64,000 nt of DNA from Anabaena sp. UHCC 0204 (GCF_009711975.1 NZ_VIKW01000015.1:52004-116003); one strand, 5' to 3'; numbered from the stretch's first letter, positions 53,129 to 62,573 are shown. Numbers and translations: made by a program. The notes: generated by a model not told the origin, from the letters alone.

Positions 53129-54433
53129 ATGGTGCGTGATATAACAGCTAAAGATTCCGCATTCTGGAAACCTAGTTCCCGGCAATTGATCATGCTGACA
53201 ACAGCTATAATTATGACAATTTTAGGAATCAAAGGGTATAGATTTTCACAAGTCCAATCTCAAAATACTGTAATCCAAGCTGCCCAAATAACTACACCAC
53301 AAATTAAAACGGTGACAGCATTAGGAAGAATTGAACCCAAAGGCAAAGTCATCAAACTTTCTGCACCTACATCTAGTCAAGGTAGCCGAGTAGAGACACT
53401 TTTAGTCAAAGAAGGGGATAACATAAAAGCAGGGCAAATCATCGCCATTTTAGATAATCGTCCCCGTCTCCAAGCCGCTTTTCAAGAAGCCCAAGCCGCA
53501 GTGAAAGTTGCCCAGGTAAACTTAGAAAAAGTCCAACAAGGCGCGAAAACAGGTGAAATAGAAGCCCAAAAAGCCGATATTGCCAGAATAGAGGCGCAAA
53601 AACTCGGAGATGAATCTGGACAAAGACAAACGGTTGCGAGATTAGAAGCGCAATGGCAAGGAGAAACAAGCGCACAACAAGCTACAATTAATAAATTACA
53701 AGCAGAACTGAAAAATGCTCAAGTAGAATGGCAACGCTATCAGCAACTTTACCAGGATGGGGCAATTTCTCAGTCATTATTTGATAGTAAACGTCTCAGT
53801 GTTGATACTATTACCCAACAACTGAGCGAAGCTAGAGCTAACCTCAACCGCATTGATAGCACGGGACGTCAGCAAATTAGTGAAGCTAAAACCGCCCTCA
53901 CCCGAATTAATGCCACAGGTAGCAAACAAGTCATTTCTGCCCAAGCCACATTAAATAAAATAGCCGAAGTCCGTCCAGTAGACATAGCCGCAGCCAAAGC
54001 CGAGGTTAACCGTGCAATGGCCGCAGCCCAACAAGCAAAAGCAAATTTAGATCAAACTTATGTTAAAGCACCTCAAAATGGTGTAGTTTTTGACATTTAT
54101 ACCCGTGCAGGTGAAGTAGTATCCAATAACGGCATTGTCGAACTTGGGCAAATAAATCAGATGTATGCAGTAGTTGAAGTTTACCAAAGTGATGTTAGTA
54201 AAATCCGTCCCCAACAAGAGGTAAAAATATCTAGTAACTCCCTGACTGGAGAATTACAGGGAAAAGTAGATTGGGTTGGCTGGAAAGTGCAACGGCAAAA
54301 TATTATCAATTCTGATCCTAGTGAAAATATTGATTCTAGAGTAGTAGAAGTTCATGTCCAGCTAGATGAAGCCTCAAGCAAGAAAGCAGCAAAATTTACC
54401 AATTTGCAAGTTAAGGCGGTAATTTCACTATGA
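53129..54433 (+). CDS. devB: DevB-type membrane fusion protein of an ABC exporter
   Basis: The 434-residue HlyD-family adaptor has an N-terminal membrane anchor (about 19-40: QLIMLTTAIIMTILGIKGYR). The lipoyl/barrel start is KTVTALGRIEPKGKVIKLSA, with VETLLVKEGDNIKAGQIIAI, the DevB signature. A long coiled coil follows (about 115-310, with repeated AQ/KA-rich helices) and then the second barrel half (LDQTYVKAPQNGVVFDIYTR, AGEVVSNNGIVELGQINQMY). It would connect the inner-membrane DevCA pump with TolC. In heterocyst-formers the original DevBCA exports glycolipids; several paralogues exist, so the cargo here is open. Its stop codon overlaps the start of devC. Confidence 0.88.
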   Translation: MVRDITAKDSAFWKPSSRQLIMLTTAIIMTILGIKGYRFSQVQSQNTVIQAAQITTPQIKTVTALGRIEPKGKVIKLSAPTSSQGSRVETLLVKEGDNIKAGQIIAILDNRPRLQAAFQEAQAAVKVAQVNLEKVQQGAKTGEIEAQKADIARIEAQKLGDESGQRQTVARLEAQWQGETSAQQATINKLQAELKNAQVEWQRYQQLYQDGAISQSLFDSKRLSVDTITQQLSEARANLNRIDSTGRQQISEAKTALTRINATGSKQVISAQATLNKIAEVRPVDIAAAKAEVNRAMAAAQQAKANLDQTYVKAPQNGVVFDIYTRAGEVVSNNGIVELGQINQMYAVVEVYQSDVSKIRPQQEVKISSNSLTGELQGKVDWVGWKVQRQNIINSDPSENIDSRVVEVHVQLDEASSKKAAKFTNLQVKAVISL

Positions 54434-55611
54434 TAGGATTTATTCAAGCAATCCAAAGACGCACACCGCTGGGATGGTTGCAACTTAACCATAGTAGAAG
54501 TCGCTTATTAGTTGCTATATCGGGAATTGCCTTTGCAGATGTGCTAATTTTTATGCAGCTTGGCTTTCAAAATGCCTTGTATGACAGCAATACCACCTTA
54601 AACCGGGCTGTGCTTGCAGACATCGTTTTGATCAGTCCGCAAAGCCGAAATATGCAAAATATGTCCACCTTTTCCCGCAGAAGGTTATATCAAGCTGCTG
54701 ATGTCCCTGGTGTTAAATCTGCCGACTCCATGTATATCGGTCTAGTTACTTGGAAAAATCCCCAAACGAGACGAAAAACCACAGTTCAAGCGATCGCTTT
54801 TAATCCCGAACAACCTGTATTAAATATACCAGAAATCAACACCCAATTAGATAAAATTAAATTACCCGATCATTTTCTTTTTGATCGTGGTGCGAGAGGA
54901 GATTATGCTCAAATTTTGAGTCAAATAGATGCAGGTCAAATTGTCACCACAGAAATAGATAAACGGACAATTAATATTAGTGGTTTATTTAAATTAGGAG
55001 CATCATTTGGGGCTGATGGAACAATAATTTCTAGTGATGAAAACTTTCTACGGATCTTTCCTAGACGCAAAGCAGGAAGTATCAACCTTGGCTTAATTTA
55101 TATTCAACCAGGATATGAACCAGAACAAGTAGCAGCAGCATTAAAATCCCATCTCCAAGATAATCAAGATGTAAAAGTTTTCACCCGCCAAGAATTTATC
55201 AAATTTGAAGAAGCATATTGGAAAAAAGAAAGTCCCATCGGCTTTATTTTCACATTAGGCGTATCAATGGGATTTATTGTCGGTGTGATCATTGTTTATC
55301 AAGTTCTCTCCACAGACGTAAATTCCCATCTCAAAGAATACGCCACATTTAAAGCCATGGGATATCAAAACTCATATTTATTAGGCGTAATTTTTGAAGA
55401 AGCCATAATTTTAGCAGCATTAGGCTTCATTCCCGGATTAATATTACCAATAGGACTTTATCAACTAGCAAGAAACGCCACCAAATTACCCATATACATG
55501 ACCTTAGCTAGAGCATTAATGGTTTTTCTAATGACAATCATCATGTGTATAATTTCCGGCGCTATAGCCACCAGTAAACTACAATCAGCCGATCCAGCCG
55601 ATATGTTTTAA
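54430..55611 (+). CDS. devC: DevC-type ABC exporter permease (FtsX/MacB-like)
   Basis: The 393-residue permease has a first membrane helix near residues 25-45 (RLLVAISGIAFADVLIFMQL), a periplasmic domain (about 50-270) and three C-terminal helices (GFIFTLGVSMGFIVGVIIVY, then LLGVIFEEAIILAALGFIPG, then MVFLMTIIMCIISGAIATSK). This is the MacB/FtsX topology of DevC. The conserved KEYATFKAMGYQNSYLLGVI is the coupling helix region. ATGA overlap with devB shows translational coupling. It works as a dimer with DevA. Confidence 0.9.
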   Translation: MIGFIQAIQRRTPLGWLQLNHSRSRLLVAISGIAFADVLIFMQLGFQNALYDSNTTLNRAVLADIVLISPQSRNMQNMSTFSRRRLYQAADVPGVKSADSMYIGLVTWKNPQTRRKTTVQAIAFNPEQPVLNIPEINTQLDKIKLPDHFLFDRGARGDYAQILSQIDAGQIVTTEIDKRTINISGLFKLGASFGADGTIISSDENFLRIFPRRKAGSINLGLIYIQPGYEPEQVAAALKSHLQDNQDVKVFTRQEFIKFEEAYWKKESPIGFIFTLGVSMGFIVGVIIVYQVLSTDVNSHLKEYATFKAMGYQNSYLLGVIFEEAIILAALGFIPGLILPIGLYQLARNATKLPIYMTLARALMVFLMTIIMCIISGAIATSKLQSADPADMF

Positions 55612-55642
55612 ACTCCTCTCTGCGCCTCTGCGTCTCTGCGTG
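55612..55642 (+). repeat. Dispersed CTCTGCGCCTCTGCG repeat between devC and devA
   Basis: The TCTGCGCCTCTGCGTCTCTG motif is a widespread cyanobacterial repeat. It provides a GTG at 55640 in frame with devA that is unlikely to be the real start. Confidence 0.7.
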
Positions 55643-55666
55643 CAAAAAAATCCTGAAAACCTAATT

Positions 55667-56392
55667 ATGCAAACTATTAACCCTCAAAAACCAGTAATTT
55701 TCATCCAAAACCTTGACCATTATTTTGGAACTGGAAAACTGCGAAAACAAGTATTATTTAATATCAACCTCACCATTAATACAGGAGAAATTGTGATCAT
55801 GACAGGTCCCTCTGGATCTGGAAAAACCACATTATTAACCTTAGCCGGTGGATTGCGTTCTGCTCAATCTGGAAATTTGCAAATATTAGGTAATGAACTA
55901 TGTAACGCTAATTCCCAACAATTAACTCAAGCCCGACGCAGTAATGGCTATATTTTCCAAGCCCATAATTTACATGGTAGCTTAACAGCCATCCAAAACG
56001 TGAGAATGGGTTTAGAATTACAGCCCAAAATAACTGCAAAAGAAATGTTAATGCAGTCACAAAAAATGCTAGAAGAAGTAGGATTAGGAGATCGCCTTAA
56101 TTACTATCCAGATAACTTATCAGGGGGACAAAAACAACGGGTTGCGATCGCTCGTGCATTAGTAAGTCAACCGAAAATCGTCCTAGCTGATGAACCCACA
56201 GCCGCACTTGATAAACAGTCGGGACGGGATGTAGTAGAATTAATGCAAAAATTAGCCAAAGAGCATGGTTGTACAATTTTACTTGTTACCCACGATAACC
56301 GGATTTTAGATATTGCTGACCGCATTGTTTATATGGAAGACGGCCATCTTGTCAGAGAAGAAAGCGGTTCTTTACAGGGTATAGTTAGTTAA
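55667..56392 (+). CDS. devA: DevA-type ABC exporter ATPase
   Basis: A 241-residue nucleotide-binding protein of the MacB/LolD group from the ATG at 55667. Walker A is GPSGSGKT (47-54), the signature LSGGQKQ (151-157) and Walker B IVLADEP (171-177), followed by TAALDKQSGRDVV. The H-loop is LLVTHDNR. All are intact. It energises DevC. In devBCA clusters the order is B-C-A as here. The insertion of a dispersed repeat between devC and devA leaves a 55-base gap; co-transcription remains likely. Confidence 0.9.
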   Translation: MQTINPQKPVIFIQNLDHYFGTGKLRKQVLFNINLTINTGEIVIMTGPSGSGKTTLLTLAGGLRSAQSGNLQILGNELCNANSQQLTQARRSNGYIFQAHNLHGSLTAIQNVRMGLELQPKITAKEMLMQSQKMLEEVGLGDRLNYYPDNLSGGQKQRVAIARALVSQPKIVLADEPTAALDKQSGRDVVELMQKLAKEHGCTILLVTHDNRILDIADRIVYMEDGHLVREESGSLQGIVS

Positions 56393-56425
56393 AAATACCC
56401 AGTTATAAGAACCGCCAGGGTAATA

Positions 56426-57268
56426 TTAACAGGTAGCTTGTTGGATTAAAATATCCAATTCCTGCTGCATTTTACCTTTGACTAACTCATAACATTCATT
56501 CACATAAGTGCGATCGCTTGCGGCTTCTCTTCCATAGCGTTCAAACACAATTGGGGGACAAACCCTTGTATAGATAGACACAGGCAAAGGAATATTAGGC
56601 AAAGGTCCAATGGCTAATCCCCAAGGTAATCCCAGATAAATGGGAAAAACCACCGGATCAATCCCAAGCAGCCAAGGCATCCCCATTTTATGAAATTGGT
56701 GCATGATTTTATACATATCAGCTAGAACAATCAAGGTATCATGCGACCCCCAGGAAATTGCCGGGACAATAGGCACATTTTCCCGTAGCGCCAACTTAAT
56801 AAACCCCCTGCGTTCAGCAAAATAAATTTTATCCCGCATCCTATGAGGTCGAAAGACATCCTCCGCACCACCAGGATAAACTAAGACACTAGCACCAGAC
56901 CGCAAAGCAGCATAAGCCATTTTGGGATGCGCTCTCACTGCGCCAGCCTTCATCGCCATTTCTGCTGCTGGAGGGAATACATCCCAAACTTTAGGGTGCA
57001 TCAAGCCATAAATCGGTCGTTTCACACCAAAGCGGCGGAACCAATCATACAACATCATAGAAGTATCAGGAGATGCAAGTCCGCCATTATGAGAACCAAC
57101 AATCAGGATTTTTTCATCGGGGACATTTTCCCAGCCACTAGTTTGGACTCGAAAATAACAATTATATAACAAGCCCAGGATAGGCATCATAGACTCGATG
57201 AACCTTGGATCTCGTTGATCCAAAGACCATCCCAGGTTAGTGTTTTGAGGATGTTTTAGGTTTAACAT
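56426..57268 (-). CDS. Lysophospholipid / diacylglycerol acyltransferase-like protein
   Basis: The 280-residue PlsC/DGAT2-like acyltransferase has the motif GSHNGGLASPD, the H-x-G-G variant of the acyltransferase His box found in cyanobacterial LPLAT proteins. ASVLVYPGGAEDVFRPHRMR is the second block (EGTR position) and NVPIVPAISWGSHDTL the third. It should transfer an acyl group to a lipid acceptor at the membrane; a hydrophobic stretch in MPWLLGIDPVVFPIYLGLPW may sit at the interface. It is convergent with devA. Acceptor identity is not visible. Confidence 0.85.
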   Translation of the reverse strand: MLNLKHPQNTNLGWSLDQRDPRFIESMMPILGLLYNCYFRVQTSGWENVPDEKILIVGSHNGGLASPDTSMMLYDWFRRFGVKRPIYGLMHPKVWDVFPPAAEMAMKAGAVRAHPKMAYAALRSGASVLVYPGGAEDVFRPHRMRDKIYFAERRGFIKLALRENVPIVPAISWGSHDTLIVLADMYKIMHQFHKMGMPWLLGIDPVVFPIYLGLPWGLAIGPLPNIPLPVSIYTRVCPPIVFERYGREAASDRTYVNECYELVKGKMQQELDILIQQATC

Positions 57269-57485
57269 CAGGGAATTTTATCAGGATTTATACGGATAAA
57301 ACAATCCGTTTTTTGCGGTTTTATGATATCTCTATCTTTATTCTGCAATGTTTTTGCCCAAATTGCCTCCTCTCAATCAGCCATAATCAAATTTTTCTTG
57401 ACTGAGCTTTAAACTCAGCCACTTTTGTTTCTTATCTGTTCCCTTTTTTTGTAATTAATTGTCCATTCTCAATTATTGCCAGCAG

Positions 57486-59834
57486 TTATGGTTGATAATT
57501 AATATTAAAATAAAATCCATTATCCTGAATATTATTACCTTTATCCTCAAGATTAATAAAAGGAAAACCATAGTCAAGTCGTAAATTAAGTCCTGGTAAA
57601 GGTTGCCAAATCAACCCTATACCTGAACTGATCAAAAATGTTTGTTTTGATAATTCATTAGGATTTTGAGAAGCATTCCAAACTTTTCCCAAATCTAAAA
57701 ACGGTGCAACTTTAAATGTCGAATTTAAAGTAATTCTATCTTCAATAGAGAAAAACAATCCATTATCACCAGAACGAGTATTTTGCCGATAACCACGGAC
57801 TGATTGACCACCACCAAGAATAAACTGATGAGAAGGTAACAACCCATCTGGAGTCAGTTGTAAATTAGCTTTGATAATTAATAAATTATTAGGACTCAGT
57901 TGTTGCCATCGTTGTACTTGACCACTCCAACTGAAAAAATATCCATCAGGAACAGGTTCTTTATTAGAAGTAGGATTAAATAGCCCAGTCCCAATCTTAA
58001 ATTCTGAGTCTAAGAACCAAGCTCCTTGCAGATCACGACTAGTATAATCTTGACGAAATGAAATAACACTACTACGACTGACACCATCTTCATTAGGACC
58101 AAAACCAAAAGCAGTTGGTTGATCAAAAGTAAAAGTTTGACCATTATCAACACTCAGACCTAAAGATAAAGCCAACTCTTTTTGAGAAGTTCGGACTATT
58201 GGTTGACGATAAAATATTTCATAAATCTGTTTTTCTCCTTTAATATCTAGCTCATCAAATGGGGATTGAGTAATTTTTGTTGAATTAAAAGATGCTCTGA
58301 GTTGCACTTGACCATTCATCGAATTCACAGGAATTTGATATCCAAAATCTAATACCTTACTTCCTCCAGTAAAAGTAGTGCTGTAATTAGCTGCAAATAT
58401 ATCTCCCAATCCTGTGACATTACGATAACTGAAACCAACACCCACTTTTTCTGAACCGATAGTAGCAGGAGATTGGTTATCAACGCTGATATTAGTAGCT
58501 AAAGTAGGTGCTTCTTTAACTGTAACTACCAGTATCTTTGACCCATCATTAAGTTTCTGCGGATTATTTTCATCTTCAGGTGGATCACTTAAATTTGCTT
58601 CAACATTAGTGAACAGGGGATCTTGTTTTAGTAGTCTTAATTTATCTTCAATTTTGCCGGCATTGAAAGTTTCTCCTGTAGCTAATTGTAGCCGACTCAT
58701 CACATAAGATTTTAATATTTCCGTACCTAGTATCTCTATCTTTACCAACCGAGTCTCAGTAACATTAATCTCAATAACACCATTTTTAATTGTTTGATCT
58801 GGCAATGGTCTTGCTGTTGCAATATACCCATTTTTTTGATAAAGTTCCTTGATAGTATCAGCAATTTCCTTAGATTTCTCTCCCAACTCTTCTGGAGTAA
58901 AATCTTTACCCTCAAATTTTTGAATTTCTTGATTAATTTTATCTTCGCTAAAAACTGTATTACCAGTAACTTTAATTAAACGAATCGGAATAAGTGCTAT
59001 TTTTGCTGGAGTTTGTGGTGTAGGAGTTACTTTTTTTTCTGTTGTCGGAGCAATAAATTCAGTAGCAGATTCAGAATTATCTTTAGAAGTAATTTTACTA
59101 TCTTGATTTGGTTCTGATATCTGAGTTTCTACCTCTGATGTTGGTACATTTTGACTTGGTTCGGAAATTTGTATCGTTGAATCAGGTGGTTTATTTGGTA
59201 ATTCAGATTTTGGTGGAATAGATGTTGCAGTTATATTATTAATAGCTAGATCAGGAATATTTGTTAAATTATTAATTGGTACTGCGGCGGCCATAGAGTT
59301 AGCTACAGCAACAATATTTTGGGAATTTTGCCGAAATCTGATTCTAGAAATTAAGCCATCCTGCTCCCACATAACTGAAGAAAATTCAGAAGGAGGATTT
59401 TGTTTTTCACCAGCTACTAAATAACCACTAATTTTCTCTTTGAGAATAATTTTTGAGCCGCTATTTTGATGTTCGCTGAGTTCTTCACGACTACCTAAAG
59501 AAGCTGGAGAATTAACAGACAAACTACCAACTAAACAAGCCTGAGATTCTAATTGACAATTAAAAATGCTAACAGTTATACCAGGATTAACTAAAGAGGG
59601 AGAAACCTTCACTCGATAATTACTTTGTTTTTCTGCTGAAAGATAAATAGCTGGAACTTCCGAAGGTAAACGCAATAATAAACCTGGTTCTAACTGATTT
59701 TTAATCTGTTGTAAATATGGCGTAAAAATCTGATTGTAACTATTATTAGAACTGGCTTCACTAGCAGCAATATTGCCTACTATTATTAGTCCAGGAAGTA
59801 TGAGAAAAACTGTATTTAAATGCCGATTAATCAC
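57486..59834 (-). CDS. TpsB/FhaC/ShlB-type outer-membrane transporter with long N-terminal extension
   Basis: The 782-residue Omp85-superfamily protein starts with a signal peptide (1-27). A novel N-terminal part of about 250 residues follows, with a beta-rich domain (about 35-185) and a Pro/Ser/Thr/Gln linker (200-275). Then two POTRA domains (about 280-355 and 360-435: PIRLIKVTGNTVFSEDKINQ, VKIEILGTEILKSYVMSRLQ) and a 16-strand barrel (about 450-782) follow. The barrel contains the VRGYRQNT (lid-loop 'VRGY' motif) in LGGGQSVRGYRQNTRSGDNG and ends NGFYFNINYQP. Two-partner secretion would need a TpsA protein; none is adjacent. It may secrete a distant partner or insert lipids or proteins into the outer membrane. 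Confidence 0.88.
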   Translation of the reverse strand: MINRHLNTVFLILPGLIIVGNIAASEASSNNSYNQIFTPYLQQIKNQLEPGLLLRLPSEVPAIYLSAEKQSNYRVKVSPSLVNPGITVSIFNCQLESQACLVGSLSVNSPASLGSREELSEHQNSGSKIILKEKISGYLVAGEKQNPPSEFSSVMWEQDGLISRIRFRQNSQNIVAVANSMAAAVPINNLTNIPDLAINNITATSIPPKSELPNKPPDSTIQISEPSQNVPTSEVETQISEPNQDSKITSKDNSESATEFIAPTTEKKVTPTPQTPAKIALIPIRLIKVTGNTVFSEDKINQEIQKFEGKDFTPEELGEKSKEIADTIKELYQKNGYIATARPLPDQTIKNGVIEINVTETRLVKIEILGTEILKSYVMSRLQLATGETFNAGKIEDKLRLLKQDPLFTNVEANLSDPPEDENNPQKLNDGSKILVVTVKEAPTLATNISVDNQSPATIGSEKVGVGFSYRNVTGLGDIFAANYSTTFTGGSKVLDFGYQIPVNSMNGQVQLRASFNSTKITQSPFDELDIKGEKQIYEIFYRQPIVRTSQKELALSLGLSVDNGQTFTFDQPTAFGFGPNEDGVSRSSVISFRQDYTSRDLQGAWFLDSEFKIGTGLFNPTSNKEPVPDGYFFSWSGQVQRWQQLSPNNLLIIKANLQLTPDGLLPSHQFILGGGQSVRGYRQNTRSGDNGLFFSIEDRITLNSTFKVAPFLDLGKVWNASQNPNELSKQTFLISSGIGLIWQPLPGLNLRLDYGFPFINLEDKGNNIQDNGFYFNINYQP

Positions 59835-59884
59835 AATAGCTCCCTGTTCCTCTGATTATTGCTACAATATTTGAATCAAAAAAA

Positions 59885-60012
59885 TAGGACTTATCCAAGA
59901 AGTATTAAACTAAATGTCTTTTAGTCGGTGTTTTAGATATCGGAAACCTGTTAATCATTAACAAATTATTAAGTCTAAAACACCTTATAATATATCATTT
60001 TTATAAGTCCTA
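59885..60012. mobile_element. MITE-like palindromic element, 128 bp
   Basis: TAGGACTTAT (59885-59894) is the reverse complement of ATAAGTCCTA (60003-60012). Inside, GGTGTTTTAGA (59927-59937) pairs with TCTAAAACACC (59974-59984) and a central palindrome TGTTAATCATTAACA lies at 59949-59963. The end resembles that of the element at 49149. It lies between the TpsB-like gene and the Nif11-like gene. Confidence 0.7.
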
Positions 60013-60018
60013 ACCAGA

Positions 60019-60228
60019 CTAAATCCCAGGGATTTCCGATAAATTACCCTGTAATTCTTCAACTTGAAACCTAGTTACATCTTGCCATTCTTCTAGGGTA
60101 AAATCATATCCATGTTCTTGAGCCATTTGCACAAATTTTTCCAGATTTGGCGCTGAGTTTAGTTTTTGCTTTAAATCGGCATCAATTTGCACTTTTCTAA
60201 ATAGTCTTACTACATTCTCTTTGGCCAT
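60019..60228 (-). CDS. Nif11-like small protein, last gene of the CIS operon
   Basis: A 69-residue protein of the Nif11 type: MAKENVVRLFRKVQIDADLK, KLNSAPNLEKFVQMAQEHGY and DFTLEEWQDV. This domain is known as the leader region of peptides matured by lanthipeptide-type enzymes and as small proteins of unknown role. The usual GG cleavage site and Cys-rich core are lacking: it ends LQGNLSEIPGI. It starts 21 bases after the PAAR gene stop codon, on the same strand, so it belongs to the injection-system operon. A role as cargo or accessory factor is a hypothesis. Confidence 0.78.
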   Translation of the reverse strand: MAKENVVRLFRKVQIDADLKQKLNSAPNLEKFVQMAQEHGYDFTLEEWQDVTRFQVEELQGNLSEIPGI

Positions 60229-60249
60229 AACTATAAATTCCCATGAAAA

Positions 60250-60744
60250 TTAACCAATTAAAACAGTCGCACAACCATTAACAATCTTATTTGGTGGACC
60301 AACAGCTTCTAAAATCGTACAGCCTAGAAAACAGGCAGGTAAACCATTAATCAAAACTGTCGCACTACCATCAATCACCACTCCAGGTCCATGAGGTGGG
60401 ATTGGTAAAGGTGTCATACAAACATGAATATCAGCACCAGCAGCACTACTGCTAATAGTGCTACCCATAGTCGCCGCGGCTGCCGCTTTAGTGGCTTCCT
60501 CCGCCGCTTTAGCTGCCGGCATTCCTGGTGTACCAGTTGCGGCTTTAGTGGCAGATTCAGCTACTTGAATCGTAGTATCAGATATTTTTTTAGCAGACTG
60601 TAAAGCCGAAGCAATAGCTTGTGGGACACCTCTCCATGCAGGTAAACCACCAATAAACACATTGACGCTACCAGGACCTGGTGTCAACATTCCTGGTAAA
60701 GGGTGGGCGACTTTATCCGTTATTCTCGCTGCGGGTTTACCCAT
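60250..60744 (-). CDS. PAAR-domain spike tip protein of a contractile injection system
   Basis: The 164-residue protein has the PAAR fold with an insertion. It starts MGKPAARITDKVAHPLPGML, with the 'PAARxxD' motif, and continues with GSVNVFIGGLPAWRG. An Ala/Thr/Lys-rich helical insert (about 45-95) interrupts the domain, and the second half reads HVCMTPLPIPPHGPGVVIDG, SATVLINGLPACFLGC and NGCATVLIG. PAAR proteins form the sharp metal-binding tip of VgrG spikes and can carry effectors. It lies 16 bases after the spike gene and 21 bases before the Nif11-like gene. Confidence 0.9.
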   Translation of the reverse strand: MGKPAARITDKVAHPLPGMLTPGPGSVNVFIGGLPAWRGVPQAIASALQSAKKISDTTIQVAESATKAATGTPGMPAAKAAEEATKAAAAATMGSTISSSAAGADIHVCMTPLPIPPHGPGVVIDGSATVLINGLPACFLGCTILEAVGPPNKIVNGCATVLIG

Positions 60745-60760
60745 AGAAATTTCCTTTGTT

Positions 60761-62527
60761 TTAATTGAGTTTAATTACAGCACCTTTAATAGAAATACTA
60801 GCATTAGCATTAATATCAATAGTAGTTGTCGCATCAAGTTTTATACTACCTGCTGATTTCATGCTAATACTCCTTGAGCTATCATCCAAAACATAGCTAT
60901 GACCACCACTAGATTTAATTTCGATTTTCCTATTTTTATCATCTAATATTATTTTGTGATTGCCATTAGTGGTAATTGTCACACATTCTTCTGTATCATT
61001 AATGTTGATTTTATGACCCTTAGTTGTCTTAACTTCAAAACCAGCTTTTACTGCACCTTTTGCTTCTTCTACAAATTGCATTTTATGACCAGTCCGAGTT
61101 TTAAATGTTCGTAGTCTGACTTTACCACCTACAACTGTATCATCTATCTTTTCAGGTGGTTTATCTTTACCGTTCCAGACTCCACCTAATACATAAGGAC
61201 GATGAATATCGCCATGTTCAAATCCTACTAATACTTCATCATTAATTTCTGGCAAACAGTCATTGCCTCGATCTGGACCTATTCCATGTCCAACTATTCT
61301 TGCCCAATTACTTTCGTGATCTTCTGTAAGAGTGGGCAATTTTACCTTAACTCTACCCAATCCTTCAGGATCTTTATTATTACTAACTATTCCTACTAAA
61401 AGAGTCTGTCCAGGTTGAAGGTGAGTCGCTGGGGATAAAATAGACAAGAGATCACCACCACGTAACCCTCTAATACTAAACTCTGTTGTATATACTCTTT
61501 CATCATAAAGGTGGCGAGTTTCAGTCACATAATATTTACCACTATATTTTCCCATACCTTCTAGTTTTACTACTTGCCCAGGACGAATCTTGGGGTTTCC
61601 TAATGCTCTAGCATCAGCATGAACAAATTCACCACCTAATTCATCAAATAGACCTTGAGCAATCTTCTTTGCTTCTCCAGAGGCGAATACAGGTTGATCG
61701 ACGACAATCATTTTAGGTGCGCTATTAAAAGCTGTACTTTTTTTACTACCTTTACCATGATCTGTCTCTGTAAAAACTTTTTCTGCATTAACAGTTTCGA
61801 CAATAGGTAGTTTTTTCATGTAGTCCCAACCACGAACTTCTACTTCTTTCACTTGTTGACTACTACTAACTCTAACTCGAAAACTTTCCAAGTCCTCTAA
61901 CCATTTAAGTGCTATTTCCCCATCACTTTTTGGTTTACGAAAGTTCAGTTTTCCGTCCTGGACAAAAAATTCAAATCCATTGCGAACTGCCCTTTCTTTT
62001 AAAAACTCCATATTAGTTTGGTTTTCTTGGAAAATGTATTTATGTTTAATTCCAGTTTGATCAATAGTACCACTGGGTATACCTACTTCTTGAGTAATCT
62101 TATTAATAATATCTGTATCTGTCATATCTTGAAATGACCGATTATAGCGCCCCCGATGTAATCGGTGGGAAATATCATATCCTCGAATGATAATTGGGGC
62201 TTGAGAACCACTGGTAAAGTGTGTCTCCATTGCTGTAATTTCCCCATCTATAAGATAACCTTGAGTCCGATCTGGAAACTGATCTGTAGTAGCAGAACTA
62301 AATCCTATTTTGATTTTTTTACCAATTTCAAACAACTTTTGATGTTTCCCTGCTGGTTCTGTACTTTCACGTCCTGATAGATAAGGATTATTAATGACTA
62401 AAGTAAACATTCCTGGTAAATGTAAACTTTCTTCAACTGAAATTTGAAGAATATCTTCCATTAATTCCGGTGAAGCAGATGCTCCATCAATTTTTAAAAT
62501 TGGTTTAGATGTATAACTAGCTGTCAT
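60761..62527 (-). CDS. VgrG/Gp5-Gp27-like spike protein of a contractile injection system
   Basis: The 588-residue baseplate spike has a Gp27/phage late control D-like N-terminal part (about 1-360: PILKIDGASASPELMEDILQ, IIRGYDISHRLHRGRYNRSF, NMEFLKERAVRNGFEFFVQD) and a Gp5 OB-fold domain (about 380-465: LLVGIVSNNKDPEGLGRVKV, VGFEHGDIHRPYVLGGVWNG). The C-terminal beta-helical needle (about 480-588) has short repeats such as HKININDTEECVTITTNGN. This corresponds to Cis8 of extracellular/thylakoid CIS. It is followed by PAAR and preceded by the tube protein gene. Confidence 0.92.
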   Translation of the reverse strand: MTASYTSKPILKIDGASASPELMEDILQISVEESLHLPGMFTLVINNPYLSGRESTEPAGKHQKLFEIGKKIKIGFSSATTDQFPDRTQGYLIDGEITAMETHFTSGSQAPIIIRGYDISHRLHRGRYNRSFQDMTDTDIINKITQEVGIPSGTIDQTGIKHKYIFQENQTNMEFLKERAVRNGFEFFVQDGKLNFRKPKSDGEIALKWLEDLESFRVRVSSSQQVKEVEVRGWDYMKKLPIVETVNAEKVFTETDHGKGSKKSTAFNSAPKMIVVDQPVFASGEAKKIAQGLFDELGGEFVHADARALGNPKIRPGQVVKLEGMGKYSGKYYVTETRHLYDERVYTTEFSIRGLRGGDLLSILSPATHLQPGQTLLVGIVSNNKDPEGLGRVKVKLPTLTEDHESNWARIVGHGIGPDRGNDCLPEINDEVLVGFEHGDIHRPYVLGGVWNGKDKPPEKIDDTVVGGKVRLRTFKTRTGHKMQFVEEAKGAVKAGFEVKTTKGHKININDTEECVTITTNGNHKIILDDKNRKIEIKSSGGHSYVLDDSSRSISMKSAGSIKLDATTTIDINANASISIKGAVIKLN

Positions 62528-62573
62528 AGTATTTTACTGTAGATTGGATAATGGTCTAGATCGATCAATGATT

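Noticed and set aside
55640..55666. GTG start for devA
   Set aside because: It is created by a dispersed CTCTGCG-type repeat; the ATG at 55667 gives the normal family N-terminus.
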